From: Trochalopteron elliotii
Taxonomy: Eukaryota; Chordata; Aves; Passeriformes; Leiothrichidae
Assembly: GCA_024734555.1 (NCBI GenBank)
Contig: JANPWX010000055.1
Location: 1,072,182-1,136,181, forward strand
Length of the DNA stretch: 64,000 nt
Direction of reading: 5' to 3'
Shown: positions 26,214-40,300 of the stretch, one piece after another
How positions within the stretch are numbered: position 1 is the first letter of the stretch
Layout of the letters: the number at the start of each line of letters is the position of its first letter
Translations under genes and position numbers: made by a program
Notes under the pieces: model-generated
What the model saw: the letters and a program-made list of their open reading frames with translations, nothing else
The model's database searches: none
Told to the model about the DNA's origin: nothing

Positions 26214-26689
26214 AATCATGTCATGTGCCTTCCTTGGATGTGCAGAGAAAACATCTCATTATCCAGTATGGAAGAAAAAAAAAAAAAAAGGCATCTCTAG
26301 TACAATGTACATAATTATTATTAAGTGGGCATCCCCTAGGAATGATGACAAGCAAATCTTTGCATGCCTTCAGTTACCTGTACACAATTCCAGCAGTTCT
26401 GCATGTCTGTGTTGGCCATTACTTTGAGACATCAGGCTAAAGAAGCCGTAAAACACGGGCTTCACTCTCAGTTGAGGTTCTCCTAGTCCAGAGAGGAGCC
26501 CTCCAGGAAAGGCAAGGTATTTTATGCCGGCATCTTCTGCCGATCAGAGAGTGGTTGCAGAGGAGGATCCATCCCAGCAGCTCAAGCTTCAACAGTTAAG
26601 TGAAAGAAGAGAAGGAGCAAAACCCGATGGGAAAGAGAACATAGAAAACTCGCCTTTTTAAAAGCCTCGGCCACGGGCTGTTGCTATTT

Positions 26690-26836
26690 TTTGTTGCTGG
26701 AGCAGCAGTCAGGTGCCAGCGCCGACTGCAGCGCTTTGGGGATGCGGGGAGCGGGATCGGCTCCGGCACCGCAGCCCGCGCGCGGCCCCTGCCGGCACCG
26801 CCAGCAGCTGCGCCGGGAGCCTGCTGGAAGAGTTGG
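26690..26836. promoter_or_regulatory. Small CpG-rich patch
   Basis: A short, very GC-rich block (CAGCCCGCGCGCGGCCCCTG at its centre) abuts a CR1 insertion. No exon or promoter can be assigned. It may be an orphan regulatory element. Confidence 0.35.
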
Positions 26837-27116
26837 AGAATCTTGGCATCAAGGTATGGCCTGGGTTGGAAGGGACCTTAGACACACAGTTTCAACCCCC
26901 TTGCCGTGGGCAGAGACACCTTCCACTATCCCAGCTTGCCCGGAGCCCCACCCAGCCTGGCCTTGGACCCTGCCAGGGATGGCGCAGTCACAGCTGCTCT
27001 GGGCAACCTGTGCCAGGGCCTCACCACCCTCACAGGAAGAATTTCTTCCTAATATCCAACCTAAACCTACTCTCTGTCAGTTTGAAGCCATTCCCCTTTG
27101 TTCTGTCACTCCAGGC
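26837..27116 (-). repeat. CR1 LINE 3' end
   Basis: Antisense CR1. It begins GAATCTTGGCATCAAGGTAT, a degraded octamer tip, and runs to GTTCTGTCACTCCAGG. Confidence 0.92.
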
Positions 27117-30100
27117 TTTTCTGGATAAACAGTAGTGGTGACAACCCCTTTCTAAATTGCCTGTATGGCACTTCCATGGCTGTGTCAGAGGAACTTGGTT
27201 GAAAAGAACCTACAAATGAAATTGCACCCAAAGCAGTCCCTGATCACAGTGATGGCACTGTCTGGCCCTATGTCTGAAATGCATCTTTGAGGTGAATTGT
27301 ATCTCAGGAGTTTCCAGCCTTTCCCAGCCAGGAACTGCGCACCAAAATCTGTGTGTGCCTGAAAACATCACAGCAAACTACACCTTGGAGAGCCAGCAGG
27401 GAAGAGGTGCCCTGGGGCACAAACAGACACAGAGGAACAGAAGGGATGCCTGAGGGTTCCTGTTCCATCATGGACTGAGGCAAATCTGGCTGGACCTGTG
27501 ACTTGTTCCCAGGGTGACCTATGTTTCCTTGCCTCTTCCCAGAGCAAGGGCTCCAGATTGTTCAGCTGCCCCAGTGCAATCACATCCTTGCTGCTGGCCA
27601 TGCTGTGAAGCTGCATGCTTGCAGAGCTTGTGAACCAAAGGTGGCTTTTGTCTTGTGGTCCCAGGCAATGGCAGGGATGTGGGATTCACACAGGATATTA
27701 CCAGATACATCACCAACCTGCCCATGCATTCAGCATCTCTTCTTGACAAAACTTTCATGGCAGTTAGGGGACCTAAATGTAATTGAGTATCTGAGCTGAA
27801 CTGGTTTCCAGGAGAGCAGAGCACCAGCATTTATCCAAATTCTTCAAAAACATGGGTCTGAATGTTCTGGCAAAGTAAAACTGCTATTGTACAGAGAGAA
27901 CTTCCATCCCAAGCCCAGGAATCGACAGGTGTATGCAAGGAACATTTGTATTTCTGTTTCCATGTCTAAACCTCTTGTGTGTGGCTACATGTTTATTTCC
28001 AAGGTTGTCAAGTTTGTCATTTATATGGAATCTAAATTCACTTCCTTGTCAGCCTGAGTCTCTCAGTCTAGGGAATGAGAATGGGAAGACATTCCACAGT
28101 GGTAGGAAGAGTGACACTGGAAGACCATGGTGTCCTTTTATCACTGAAGCTCCCAGTGCTCTTCTTGCTAGTGGTGTGGCACAGGATTCAACCTTCAGGA
28201 ATTTAGGGCTCCATACTTGTTTTGCCAGAATATTCTGCCATGAATTTAAGGAAATCACTTAACATGGAATCTTGTTCCACAGCAGCTCATGGGAGGGAGT
28301 CTTGCCATGGAATTCAGTCCTTTAATAAAGAAAAATGTAAAATGCCTCCTGTTTGACATCAGAGAGGAAGCACTTTGGGGCAAGATTGTCTCTTGCTTTG
28401 ATAGCTGGCAGGCCTTTACTCCATCATGGAACAAGAATAAAAGCTATATAATTGAATGAGAGAGAGAATTTAAGCCTCTGATTATGGGACAAGAAAAAAA
28501 TGTTTACCTTTGCAAAGACAACTGGCACACACCTTACAAACTCTCCACAGACCATGAGCCAGAAGAGAGAAACAGGAGTGCAGAGCCCTGCAACCAAGGA
28601 GCCAGATTGGTGGCAGATAGGGCAGACTGATTTAATGTTGCACGGAGGTCAAAACAGAAACTTTAGCATCAAAGAAAGGAGGAGTGCTGCGAAAGCCCAG
28701 TGCTCAGAAGTAGCACTTACCAGAGGTATCATATAAACTTAACCCTGCTGTCGTTATTCCTGTTGGAAAGAAAGGAGGTGAAGGCCACGACCTGTGAAGC
28801 AGAGGTCAGATGTTACAGACCATCAGACAAAGGAAGTGACAATGGGGAAAGGTTCTTCTCTGAAGCACTACCAGATGGTGGCTAATCTCAGTCAGGGGAG
28901 AAGGCATGGCCACCAAATCTACACCGGCTCCCTGAACCTGACACTCAGGCATTATCAAGGGAAAAGACTGTTCTTCCAACTGTTACAAGACAGACTATGC
29001 AGTGTAACCCATGCAGTTAATTACAGTGCTGTGCTGATTTGGGACAGAATTTTCCAGGATCAGACATACAACATTTGTATTTACTTGTTAATTGTTTCAG
29101 CACAAAAGCTGGAATATGAAATACTCTGAAATACTGAAAATTTCTACCTTAGTGGAATTTTTTCCTCCTGCCCTTTGAGATTTGTCTTCTCATGTAGAAA
29201 AAAGCATAGTTAGATGGTATGAACTGGCAGAGCCCTGGTATCTGCACTGGGGTCTGCCTGGAGACTTCTTTTATGATAGTAATGGTGGAAATGTTGTCTT
29301 TGCATTCAGTTGCAAAACTGCTCACAGATTTACTAAGGAGTTTCTGCTAGCTGAGCTCAAATAGTACTCCAGCATTTCCATATCTGTCCTGGGAATGATG
29401 AAAACACAAATGGAGATAGAGGTGGAGGTGAGCTCTGGAGTCCCAGGGAGACATGTACTCGAGGCAGTAGGGCACGGACCCGAGAATGGAAACCTAAATG
29501 CTTCTCGTGGGATTCATCACTACATGGGTTGCATTTAATCTTGTCTGAGTAGCTTATGTTTTCACCATGCTTCTGTTTCCCTGCCTGGGCCAGAAGGAAT
29601 AGAGGCTCCATTGTTGTGAGCAGCTGCCCTGAGAGCTGCGTGCAGAATGCAGAGCCGGGACGTTGCTGTGCCCAGAGAGAGCCTCGCATGACAATGACAG
29701 CCACTGGGTTTGTGTCCCTTCCAGCCATTTCTCTATAGACAGGGATAGTGGGACTGTGCTCTTGTTGTCTCTGTTCTGGATACCTCAGTGGTGTGGTTTG
29801 AGTCCCTCAGTTTGGCAGAGTGATCCAGAGGTCGAAAAAATAATCCAGCCAGCAGAAAACAGTTAAGGACCTTCATGAAATTCAGTGTGTGCCTAAGTGC
29901 TGAGCTGGGTCTTTCATTGCTGCTATGGTCAGATCTCCTCAGCATTATATAGGTAAGCAGCATCACACACGTATTTTTTTCCACAAGAAAAAGCAGTGAG
30001 AGCATCATACTTTACATGCCTGTCACTCCTTACCTTAGTATCTGGTATTAATCTGATATTACACCAGATGTAACCAAGGTCCTCACTTCTTCTGAACTGC

Positions 30101-31086
30101 CTGGAAATAGGGTGCAAAGGAACACACTTCTTCAAATGATCCACTGTGCAATGCCTGTGTGTTGGTGTCTACCAAGAACAGCATCCTGTACACTGCCACA
30201 TGAGATACTCATTTCTGAACCATGGAAGTGAGAGCTGCAAAACAGTTCAGAGAGGTGCAGCCAGGAGGTAACAAAACCCTCCTAAGCTAACTGATACACC
30301 CCCAAGTTATTGCCATATCCTGGGAGACATCTTCCCAACCATTTTCTGGGCATCTCAGCCACCCTGTCATGAAGCAAGGATAGGAATACAGCAGAAAATA
30401 CAGGTTTAACCCATGGTATGAGCTATGAAACCGCTCTGAACTCATGCTGCTTTTACTCTTGGTACCTTCTAGAAGTTCTTCTTCATCCTTTGAGTTGACA
30501 TATCAGTGTTTTCCTGTGCTAAATGTGCAGAGCTGGCCATGACAGAAAGCAGAATAAACCCTGCTTGCAAAGAGCCTTGTTCTCTCTGTTGACAAACTTG
30601 AAATGCCCTTCAAAATTCAGGTCTCTTGAATTTGGAGCATCTCTCTGATTTCTTCTAGGTGTCTTATTATTATGTGAGATGGACTCTGCAGGGTAAGCAA
30701 TCGTTTTCATGAGAATAGGCTGTTTCCCCCCCATACTGGCAGCTGTTTATTAGAACATGGCCACAAAGTGTCATTGTAGTGTCCCCAGCAATGGGAGAGA
30801 GTTGGCTGGAACTCAGAGCTTCAGTGAAAACTTTCAGCACGATTTCAGATTTTGTTTGACAACAGGAGATTTTCACTGAAATGTTTCCGAAAATAGCAAA
30901 ACCCTCACCCTCTCAGACAGCTGAATATGAAACCTCAAATTTTGATGGGGAGAAAAAAAAGTGATGACATTTTCCTTCCAGATTTGGATTAGTCCAACAA
31001 TAAACTTCACTTTTAATAGGAACCAAATAGTCATAATAGGAATTAAATGGCACATAGATCAAAAATAGAAAATAAAAGAGACTAAT
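27117..31086. other. Gene-less stretch up to the assembly gap
   Basis: No gene, RNA or repeat is recognised. Open frames stay below about 125 codons and occur on both strands without pattern. Confidence 0.5.
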
Positions 31087-31093
31087 NNNNNNN
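31087..31093. other. Assembly gap (7 N)
   Basis: Seven undetermined bases. A gap this short is a scaffolding or polishing mark rather than a measured distance. The true sequence between the flanks is unknown. Confidence 0.99.
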
Positions 31094-31149
31094 AGCCATG
31101 GAGAGCTGCAGTCGTGAACAAGGCAAGGAGTACAAGGCATGGATTCTGG

Positions 31150-31640
31150 AGCAAGTCTAGGGGAGGGAGACCAAGCTGATCAGAGGGATGGAGCAGCTCT
31201 GCTGTAAGAAGAGGCTGAGGGAATTGGTATTGCTCAGCCTAGAGAAGAGAAGCCTTTGGGGTGACCTCACTGTGGCTTTCCAGTACCTGAAGGAAACACG
31301 AAGGAAAGATGGAGAGAGACTCCTGACACGGGCCTGGAGTGACAGGACAAGGGGGAATGGCTTCACACTGACAGAAAGGAGGTTTAGATTGGATATGAGG
31401 AAGAAATTGTTCCCTGTGAGGGTGGTGAGGCCCTGGCACAGGTTTTCCAGAGAAGCTGTGGCTGCCCCATCCCTGGCAGTGTCCAAGGCCAGGTTGGACA
31501 GGTTTGGAACAACCTGGGATAGTGGAAGGTGTCCCTGCCCATGGCAGGGGATGGAATGAGATGATCTTTAAGATCCCTTCCAAACCAAACCATTTTGTGA
31601 TTCTCTGATTCTGTGATTCTACTATTCTATGATTTTATGA
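31150..31640 (+). repeat. CR1 LINE 3' end, best preserved
   Basis: The clearest CR1 copy. It runs from GGGAGGGAGACCAAGCTGAT through all landmark blocks to a full terminal array of ATTCTRTG-type units (TTTTGTGATTCTCTGATTCTG and following) at about 31594-31640. It is probably the youngest CR1 insertion in the window. Its start lies only about 55 bp after the assembly gap. Confidence 0.95.
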
Positions 31641-33324
31641 CTTTGCACTCTTTACCCACCAGGCCTGAGACCTTGGGATGTGCTAACTGGGAGCAGCAGC
31701 CATCCACTGGAGAGGCAGCAGATGTTTTGGGAGAAACCAGCGATACATTTGACCAAAGGAGCTGGCTGACACCTACAAGCCAGAGGTTTTCTGGCTTCCT
31801 TTGGTGTCACTGACCCGGCTCTTGCTTGTCTGACTGCAAAGTGGAGACCACAAATATCATCCCCCTCTTGTTTATCTACTGAACCCCTTTGGAAGCGGTT
31901 CACGGTTTGCCCTGGGCTTTGCTCCCTGTCTCTCCACGCTCCGTGCCGGGGATCCCGGGGTCACAGCCGCAGGACAAAACAGTGGCAACAACAATAACTG
32001 CGCCGTCCTGGCACAGGAGGGGGGACGATTGTTTTCAGCCTTTGCAGCCCACAACTGTTGGTACAAATGACAGATACAATCAGGCCTTGGGGTTTTCCTT
32101 ACATTTATATGTCTGGGGAAGGGTGTCAGCCGCTGTTCTCAGCCACTCTGCTGAACTGAAGCTAAAGATTTGGGCAGGTGGGGGAGAGAGGGAGAGAAAT
32201 GCATTGAATTGCCATCGAAAGAAACATGCATAATTCCTAGAAATGCTTTGTGTCAGTTTCAAAGATCCTACTGGGAATGCAGCTTATTCTCTGGCCAAAA
32301 CGTTTCCTTTGCAAAAGGCACAACTGGTGTGCTTTGGAGGTTTTCTTAGTCTCCAACAGCAGTCAGTACCTATGTTTTCTTCGACTGACGTGCCTGTAAG
32401 TTCAATCAGCTGAAATGGTTTATGTGCAGTAAGGGATGGGACAAGTTCACATGGCACTCTAAGAGGACCTTGAGACAAACTGTAGTCTCACTGATGTAAC
32501 TGGAGGTTCTGTTTCAGATCTCTGCTGATATGAGAAGGATTGAGCAGGAAAAAGGGAAATATTTAACCCTTCTGGTAGAAAACACCATGGGAAGCAGAGA
32601 AAGTAATGTAACATTCCTCTAAAGCCCCAATTCAGAGTTGTGGTTAAATGTTAATAAAGTTCTTATCCTCCCACTGCCTTTACAAGAGTATAAAAATGGT
32701 ACCTCTGAAGTTTTGATGGTGTTGGACTTGACAAAAAACAAACAAACCCCTGCAAGAGTTAAGCACTGTTACTTAATAGAGCTTTAAATGCTAACCAGCT
32801 TCTAGTGTGAAAGTATCAACTTTAAACCCACTTTTTTGCCATGGTTAAGTCTAAGGTTTAACCTCGACCAGTGATTTTTAATTTTTTTTTGCCTAAGCCT
32901 TGATGTGTTTATGGCACACTGCTTGCGGTGACAATCCTACTTTCAGTAGCAATATCTCTGCTTCAAAGCCAGGTCTGTCATCTTCTTTCACTGAACTCAG
33001 CACTTTTAAGAGCAAAATTCTGTGGATTAAAGATAAAATAAGAAACTGTTTTAAAAACAGCCCAAACCCAAATATATTTCTGAAATTATTTAAATTTTTA
33101 AAAAGAATAAACCAACTTTCTTGGTTTACCCTGCCATTAAATGCACCAATGTCATCACTACATGGCTTCTCTGAACCAGACAGACCACAAAAACGAAAGC
33201 CTTTATCCACTTTCTTTTTTGATGAACACTCAGTGCCTTGTTTTGGAATTTTGTTTAATTTCTTTCATTGAGGGAAGTGCTGGCACCATCTGCTGGGACA
33301 TTTGTAAGTGCAACCACTAAATAC
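31641..33324. other. Gene-less stretch
   Basis: Nothing recognised. A slightly CpG-richer spot at 31900-32040 has no exon signature. A one-mismatch CTCF-like core is present near 33284. Confidence 0.5.
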
Positions 33325-33762
33325 AGAATCAGAGAATCACAGAATGGGTTGGGTTGGAAGAGACCTTAAAGACCATCTCATTCCACACCCCTGTCATGGG
33401 CAGGGACATCTTCCACTATCCAGGTTGCTCCAAACCCCATCCAGCCTGGCCTTGGACACTTCCAGGGATGGGGCAGCCACAGCTTCTCTGAGCAACCTGT
33501 GCCAGGGCCTCCCCACTCTCACAGGGAAGAATCTTTTCCTAATACCCAATCTAAACCCATTCTCTGTCAGTGTGAAGCCATTCCCCCTTGTGCTGTCACC
33601 CCAGGCCCTTGTCAAGAGTCTCTCTCCATCTCTCCTGTGGGCTCCCTTCAGGCACTGGAATCTCACAATTAGGTCACCCTAATTCTCTTAGGTCACCCCT
33701 TCTCCTCTCCAGGCTGAGCAATCCCAATTCTCTCAGCCTTTCCTCCTGTGTGAGGATCTCAG
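33325..33762 (-). repeat. CR1 LINE 3' end
   Basis: Antisense CR1. Its left tip reads AGAATCAGAGAATCACAGAA. It runs through CCTGTCATGGGCAGGGACAT to the CTCCAGGCTGAGCAATCCCA block. The last ~20 bases are degraded. Confidence 0.93.
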
Positions 33763-33811
33763 TCCTTGCATCTATAAATGTTCCAAATATTCCCGGTTTG
33801 ACTCATATGGC

Positions 33812-33920
33812 TACTTTTTTTTGTTTGGTTTTTTTGTTTTGGTTTGGTTTGGTTTGGTTTTTTTGTTTGTTTTTTGTTTTTTTGGTTTTTGTTTGTTTTT
33901 GGGTTTGTTTTTTTTTTTAC
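33812..33920. repeat. TTTTG-type simple repeat
   Basis: About 110 bp of irregular TTTTG, TTTGG and TTTTTTG units on the + strand. It produces a spurious hydrophobic Phe/Val/Trp-rich open frame (33588-34010). Confidence 0.9.
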
Positions 33921-34035
33921 ACCTGGAATTCACCAGACCTCAACAATTCCCTGCAGTCCTGGGTCCTGCCTGGGTTTGGGGAGGCAACTAAATTCTTCTG
34001 TGGAGTTTGATACTGAGACTAAGCATATTAATGAA

Positions 34036-34308
34036 GGTGATAGGACAAGGTTTTAAACTGAGAGAAGGTAAATTCAGACTCGATATAAGACACTTTTTTA
34101 TGGCGAGGGTAGTGAAACACTAGAACAGGTTGTTCAGAGGGGTGATGGATGCCCATCCCTGGAAATATTTAAGGGCAGGTCAGAGGAGGCTCTGAGCAAT
34201 TTGGTCTGTTGAAGACGTCCCTGTTCACTGCAGGGAAATTGGAAGATGACCTTTGGAGGACCCTTTCAACCCAAACAATCCTATGTTCTATGATTCCATG
34301 ATTCTATC
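34036..34308 (+). repeat. CR1 LINE 3' end, diverged
   Basis: Sense CR1 with more substitutions than its neighbours. Recognisable blocks are AACACTAGAACAGGTTGTTC, CATCCCTGGAAATATTTAAG and a terminal CTATGATTCCATGATTCTATC. It lies about 275 bp from the antisense CR1 at 33325-33762, on the opposite strand. Confidence 0.88.
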
Positions 34309-37300
34309 AACTCGAGTCCTATTGTCCAGGCACTGTAGAAATGGATTTTATTTGTGAAGGAGGCCACTGAGTTTAAATGGAGAAGACTGAGACGAAGAAC
34401 AGCCTCTAAGACTGAAGCACTTTCTTAATTTGTGTAAGATTCAGGAAACAGGGATCAGTCTGTGACAATATAACCAAACTCTTTTTCTGTAAATCTCAGA
34501 GCAAGGTTTTAACGAGCTGAGAACCACAGGAACAGGGAATTGGAAAAGATGTTTTTATAACATTTTCAGTCTTAAATATAGTCTTGTGACTGGAAATTAT
34601 TGTAGTCAATAAATTGGGGAATTACTACAGAAATTAGATTCACGAGATTGTTGGGAATGTAAAACTAGGAGAAGGTATAAAGTACCATTTATGTTTGTGT
34701 CATATCCCTTATAATTTTTAAATAGTTATTAAAAATTCATACAAGAATATGCATATTGAATATGTATGTAATATATAGTATGTATAATACATTTATGTAT
34801 TACATATATTTTGTATATATGTATCTATTATATATGTATAATACAATCACATGGAATTGTCAAAGCTTTAACTCCCAAACATCATAACATACACATTTCT
34901 TAGTAATTTTAAAATTTTACTAGCTATCTTTACTCTGTATTTTATGTCTTGTCATAAACTAAGAGTTGTTTAAATCCTTATGATAGGTGATTCACACAGT
35001 AAACCTTAAATATATATAAACCTGTTATATTTTGAGGACAACTTCCCATGTGAATCTCCAACTTCTCCAAAGAGAGAGTGATTTCTTTTTTTCTATGGAT
35101 CCACATTGAAATTCCCCAACTTCAGGGTTCAAAAGCAGTTTTAAGGTGGTGCAGTGGAAATATCACAACAAAATTAATCGAATGAGCGTCACTCTGGGGT
35201 GACAAAGTCACTGACCTCTGATTGCACATGTCATCTAAACCAGATGAGCAGAAACTTTCTACTGGAAGTTACAATGTTGCAAGTCTCTCTGATGCCCTGC
35301 ACTGAGCTGGTGAACACTGGTGATGGCCAATCCCTGCAGAGAATTGCAATTTTGGGACATTTTCAGGCACTCATAAAAGGAGGTATAATAGTGGTGTGGT
35401 TGAACAAGGTATATGAGGTCTTGTTTTGAAGCTGAATTTCATCTGTGGTATAAGCATGCACCCACATTTGGAAAACTTAAAACTGGGCAATTCCCAGTCA
35501 AGCTTTGCTTTCTTGTTGTTTTGTTGGTTTTTCAAATGTTGGTTTGGCAGATTTTAAAGCATCAAAAAAACCTTGATAACAGCTGATGTAATTTGGCATT
35601 AATAATTTGAAGCAGGTGCCAGACCTACCTGCACGATGAATAGGGCTGTGGGGGGCAATGGGGGCAGCACCTGCCAGTTTTTAGGAAAACAGTCTGACAT
35701 TCCATTTGTAGGCCCATTTCTTCAGTTCAGTCTGAGACATTGCTCAGTGCTCCATGCAACCTCATCCCCAATGGACTGTGGAGCACATTGTCCTGAGGAA
35801 TCCGAGGGCTCTGGGCAGATGGAGCGGTGATGTCATCCGACTTTTCCATTTCTACTTCCTATGAACATTCGCCTTATTCTTACATGCCAGCTCTTTCTCG
35901 GCATGTTTTAGACTAGAAACTTTTTTTTTTTCTGGGTGTAGAGAAGGAATCACTTCTTTTTGATTTCAGACAAGATCTGGCAAGTGAGCTCTTGTTGCTA
36001 GTCAAAGAAAAAGCCTTAAAAAAATTAACACAGAATCTGTGTTTAGCAAAGTGATTTGCATAAGCTGTACACTTGGTTCTTAGAGTTGGAACAGTTCTAA
36101 CCTATGACAAATTCCTCTGTCTGGGCTGTCTTCCAAAATCATTTTCATCTACCCTGGCAAAAGAACTGAAGTCTGCGTTCTGCACTAATTAAAGGCCTTC
36201 AGGAGAAGGGCCCCAGTTGAAATGCTGACACACTTTGTACACGCTTTATTTGTGAAAGGGGATACTGAGCCCATTTGATGGCGCCTCCTGCTCCGTCAGG
36301 CCATGCAAAATTTTAAGTGGGGAAACAAAATGGGCACAGTTATGTCTTGTTAATGTTCTGAGTTACTAAAACACTGCAGTTTTCTCTGTTAAAAAGCATG
36401 ACATGGAGATTTTTTCATCTTTGAATAACACTAATAAGCAGCAAAAAGGCTAAAACCCATGGCAGTTCCTTAGTGAATATGAACTGACACTCCCAATTTT
36501 TATGAAGTACTATAGCTTAATGCAGCTGAGTCTCTGTCTCCCTAAATATCTTCATTTTGGAAACAGCAGAATATACACCCAACATCCCTTTTACATAAAA
36601 CTGGGAACTGCTGAAAAGGGAAGGCAGGCAATGCTGTCCCAATAATTCTGTGGAGTTCTTCTGGCAAGACTACCACTCCACTAGGGATGCTTTCCGTGCT
36701 AGATCCATGACAGGCTTCTCAGTTTTTTAATATTCCCAAAGCATTCAGTGGAAATCAGAGTCCTTGACTGAGGAAGGCACCCAGAAAGTCTTTTTTTCTG
36801 AAGTTGTTGTCCTGAGTATTCACCACCTGCTTTCCAACACACGTGCTTGGGCTGAAGAGAGATTTTAACTACACTGGATGTTAACTACTTTATCCAAGTG
36901 CCCAGCAGGAGGCAAGGAAAGAAACTCCTCCTCTGTGGGGAGTCTCACCTAGTAGGAAGTGTGCTCTGAAAACATGGATTAGACTCAACTCTGCAGCTGA
37001 ACTACACGGAGAGCTCCTGCAGAGACTAACAGAGCTTAACCAGGGTTCAATGCACTCACCCTGGCCAGGGAGAGGAGGGAAGTACATCTATCCAGCAGCA
37101 GATGTTCGGATGCTTAGTGACCTGTGGGAAAACACTTGGGAGAGGCAAGGGCACTTAGGCAGCTGCATGGTGTTTGTGGAATTTAAGGAATCCCAGCCCA
37201 TGTCCTAGGCTTTTCTCCTTGCTCTTTTGCAATGAGTGAAAAGAAAAAAAGGAGGAGCAGGAGGATTTCTCCCTCAGATATTCTTTCAGCATTCCTCAGG

Positions 37301-40300
37301 CTTCACCCTGTTTGTCTGCTGCAGCCCTCACTAAACAATTTTATTGTAAAACAGTGATTTCATAGCCTCTGAGACATATTCAGGGTTTTTGCTAGCAAAT
37401 AAACTTATGAACATAATCAACATTCTTTATGAATCCTCATCCTTTCCTTAGGAGGCTGAATTTCTAGCCTGTTTTCTGTGAACCTTAAATGCAAAGCTCC
37501 CACAAGTGCAAATGCTCCAGTATTTTGCTGCCTTCTTGGGCACAGGGGACAATCCTGTCTTGTTTTTGTCCCTAAAAGTATTGACTGTATTAGACACTGG
37601 GCACGTGCTTTTGAAAGAAAAGGACCATGAATGCTTACATGTCCCTGTATTATCGGCCACGTGCTCCATCCCTGGGAGACAAACGGGCCACTGAAATGCG
37701 GCTGGCCTGGACGTCCCACATACCAAGCAGATGCAAGCAGAATGCCATAGGGAAATAAGAAACACATTGTATGTGGTTTAAAAGGCTTACAGCTATGGAA
37801 TATCCCTCTGAAAGCCTAATGAACATCTCCAGCACATAGACAATCAAAGCACCAAACGCTCCCTGCATCAGGATACAAAACCACAGAACTGGAGATAATC
37901 TCAGAAGAGACCCACAAAATAAATCTACTGACAGCAGCACCTATAAATCATGCAACTCCAGCACTTGGCTTGGCAAAATGGCTCCAAACTCAGGATTTTC
38001 TGTGGAGAGGAGGCTGTCCACACAGATTTTTTTCTTAATTTTATGCCTTCTGTTTGCCTCTCAGGTGAGCTTGTGTCCTGGGGTTGGGGTTTGTCTTTGT
38101 TTTGCTTTCTTAGATGCTAATATGGCCCAGACTGACTGACAAAGTTAGTGATTAGAAATTCAGATTTCTTACCACAGGGCTGGAAAAAATTATATGAACA
38201 CTTGTTCAAGTGACTGAAAATACAGGCTTTTTTAATCTGGTGACTGCTGGAGTGATTGGGTCAATGTTTGGATATATTGAGGAGAATATCTAGGAAAAAG
38301 GAAGGGGGTAAGAGGAAAATCTCTAGGATTAATCTTCTGGGGGTACTTTTCTTGCATGGACCTCCCTACTTATGACACATATGAGATTTTGGAAATACAT
38401 TTGCAGAGTTTCCACCAAAAGCTGAGCTGGCAAAGGTGGCAAATGTGGCAAGGGCATGGTGAAAGTGGTTAACAAGATAATGTCATCCCTCATTCTCAAA
38501 GGGAAACACAGCTCTGAAACAATTCCTTCTAGAAATGTGTTAATTCCTGACTTTTCCCAGCTGCTGTAACAAGTGGAGGAATAGCTGGTGTTAAACCTGT
38601 ATTGTGAGGTGAGAAACAGCATTAAGCAGGCCAGGCTCAGTGGCTTTTTATCCACAAGACTAATTGTAACAAGAGCTTAGATTGTCTGTGGTTTGAACCC
38701 AATGTATGTAAATAGCTTTGCTTGTGTTATTCCTGCTTATCCCTGTGTCCCATGCCTTGAACAGAGGAGCTATGACACACCTTAAGGAGGAGAAACTATT
38801 CCAACTCTGCTCCTCCATGGACTGCTGAAAGCTTGTAAGACTTTGGAGCACACACAGCGTAACATTTTTGCATGCAAATCCTGGAGGGTGTCTCAACTTT
38901 GGGGACAAAACTCTGCAAAAACAACACCATAAAAACAGCACAAAACCACCAACATTCCCCAGGCTGGTCCTGCATGGACAGATGATCAAGACTGCCAGGA
39001 ACAAATTATGCACTTTCACACATAAAAGAGGAAGAATGATGACAGATAGACAGGGACCAGGCTGAGACTCACGAGACCAGGCTGAGAGACTTCAGCACTA
39101 ACTACTGCTCTGCCACTGAACTGCTGCAGGACCTGAGAATCTCAAATTGCTTCTGTTTTCTTGCCCATGCATAGGATAAACTCCTAAGGGTGATGACTGT
39201 CCGTTGCTGTACATTTAAACAGCAAAACTGGAGCTCAGTTCAGGCCTGTTGCTGCTACTGCAGTTGAAATAATAACATGTAAATGACTTACACAAACCAA
39301 CCATGTCAGCTGGTGGAAGAGTGCAGATGGGCATGAAAAGAGATATGAGTGAAAGAATGTGAAGGAGCAGAAAAGACGGGGGGAAAGAATGGCCTGAAAT
39401 GAAAAAAAAAAAAAAGTGAGAAAAGGGAGTTAACAAATAGCAGAAGAGCACAGACAGAACGTGGTCATTCCAAAATCAGCTGATGTCTGCCGTTTCCCCC
39501 TGTCCAGAGAGAGATTTGAAAGAGGTTTAAACAGAGAAAGAGGGGAGCAGGGAAACCATCCTGCCCTTCACCAGCCCTCTGCTAACCCCTGTTCCCAGTT
39601 CATGAACTCCTAAAAAACATTCAGTAATCTGAACCTGTAAAACAATTGGTTTAAGGCAATGGAATCTCTCCTTAAGGACCCAGCACAACCATATCCCCAG
39701 CACACCTCTCTGCCAGTATTTATTAGTCCTCCAGGGGTCATTTTTGACCTGTGCTAATATAATCCTGCTAAAACCTTCTGGCTGTCTGGGGCCTGGCTGT
39801 CTTCAGCAACACACTGGTGTGAAATATTTATGGATTAAAATAAAATTAAAATGCAATTTTCAGGCATTTTGAGAGGAAGCCTTTAACTCTACTTGTGGCT
39901 AAGTGATAGACTCCAGAAGGTTGCAAGTAACAGCTCAGAGGCTCAGAATGCTGTGATAGAAGGTGAAGTCCATGGAGAGGCCCGAGCTAATGCATTTTCA
40001 AGTCAATGGAAAGATTTCTCTGTCTCTCTGAGTGTTGAATTGGTCTGCGAGGGACTGGATGAGATCCAATTGAGGCCCATAGTTACCAGAAGTTGCTACC
40101 GACCAATGACTATTCAGAGGGTCACATTAAGCAAAAAGATGGTTGCAGTAACATGTTTAGTGACCAATGGCTGCAGACACAAAATATTTTTCATTCTTCA
40201 GAGTGGTCTGGGGTCAGAAGATCAGGGAGAAAAAGGCATGAAGGCAATAATAATGAATTTATCAGTGGGAGCACTTGCTCCCACTGAGGGGTCTGGAAGA

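Noticed and set aside
33588..34010. Hydrophobic Phe/Trp/Val-rich 140-codon frame
   Set aside because: It is the translation of a CR1 fragment followed by a TTTTG simple repeat, not a membrane protein.
33325..34308. Opposed CR1 copies as a second twin-priming event
   Set aside because: The two copies differ in divergence, both carry their own 3' tips and are separated by a simple repeat, so they are two separate insertions.
34746..34845. AT-rich tract as an origin or matrix attachment site
   Set aside because: Low-complexity TA-rich sequence alone does not support a functional call.
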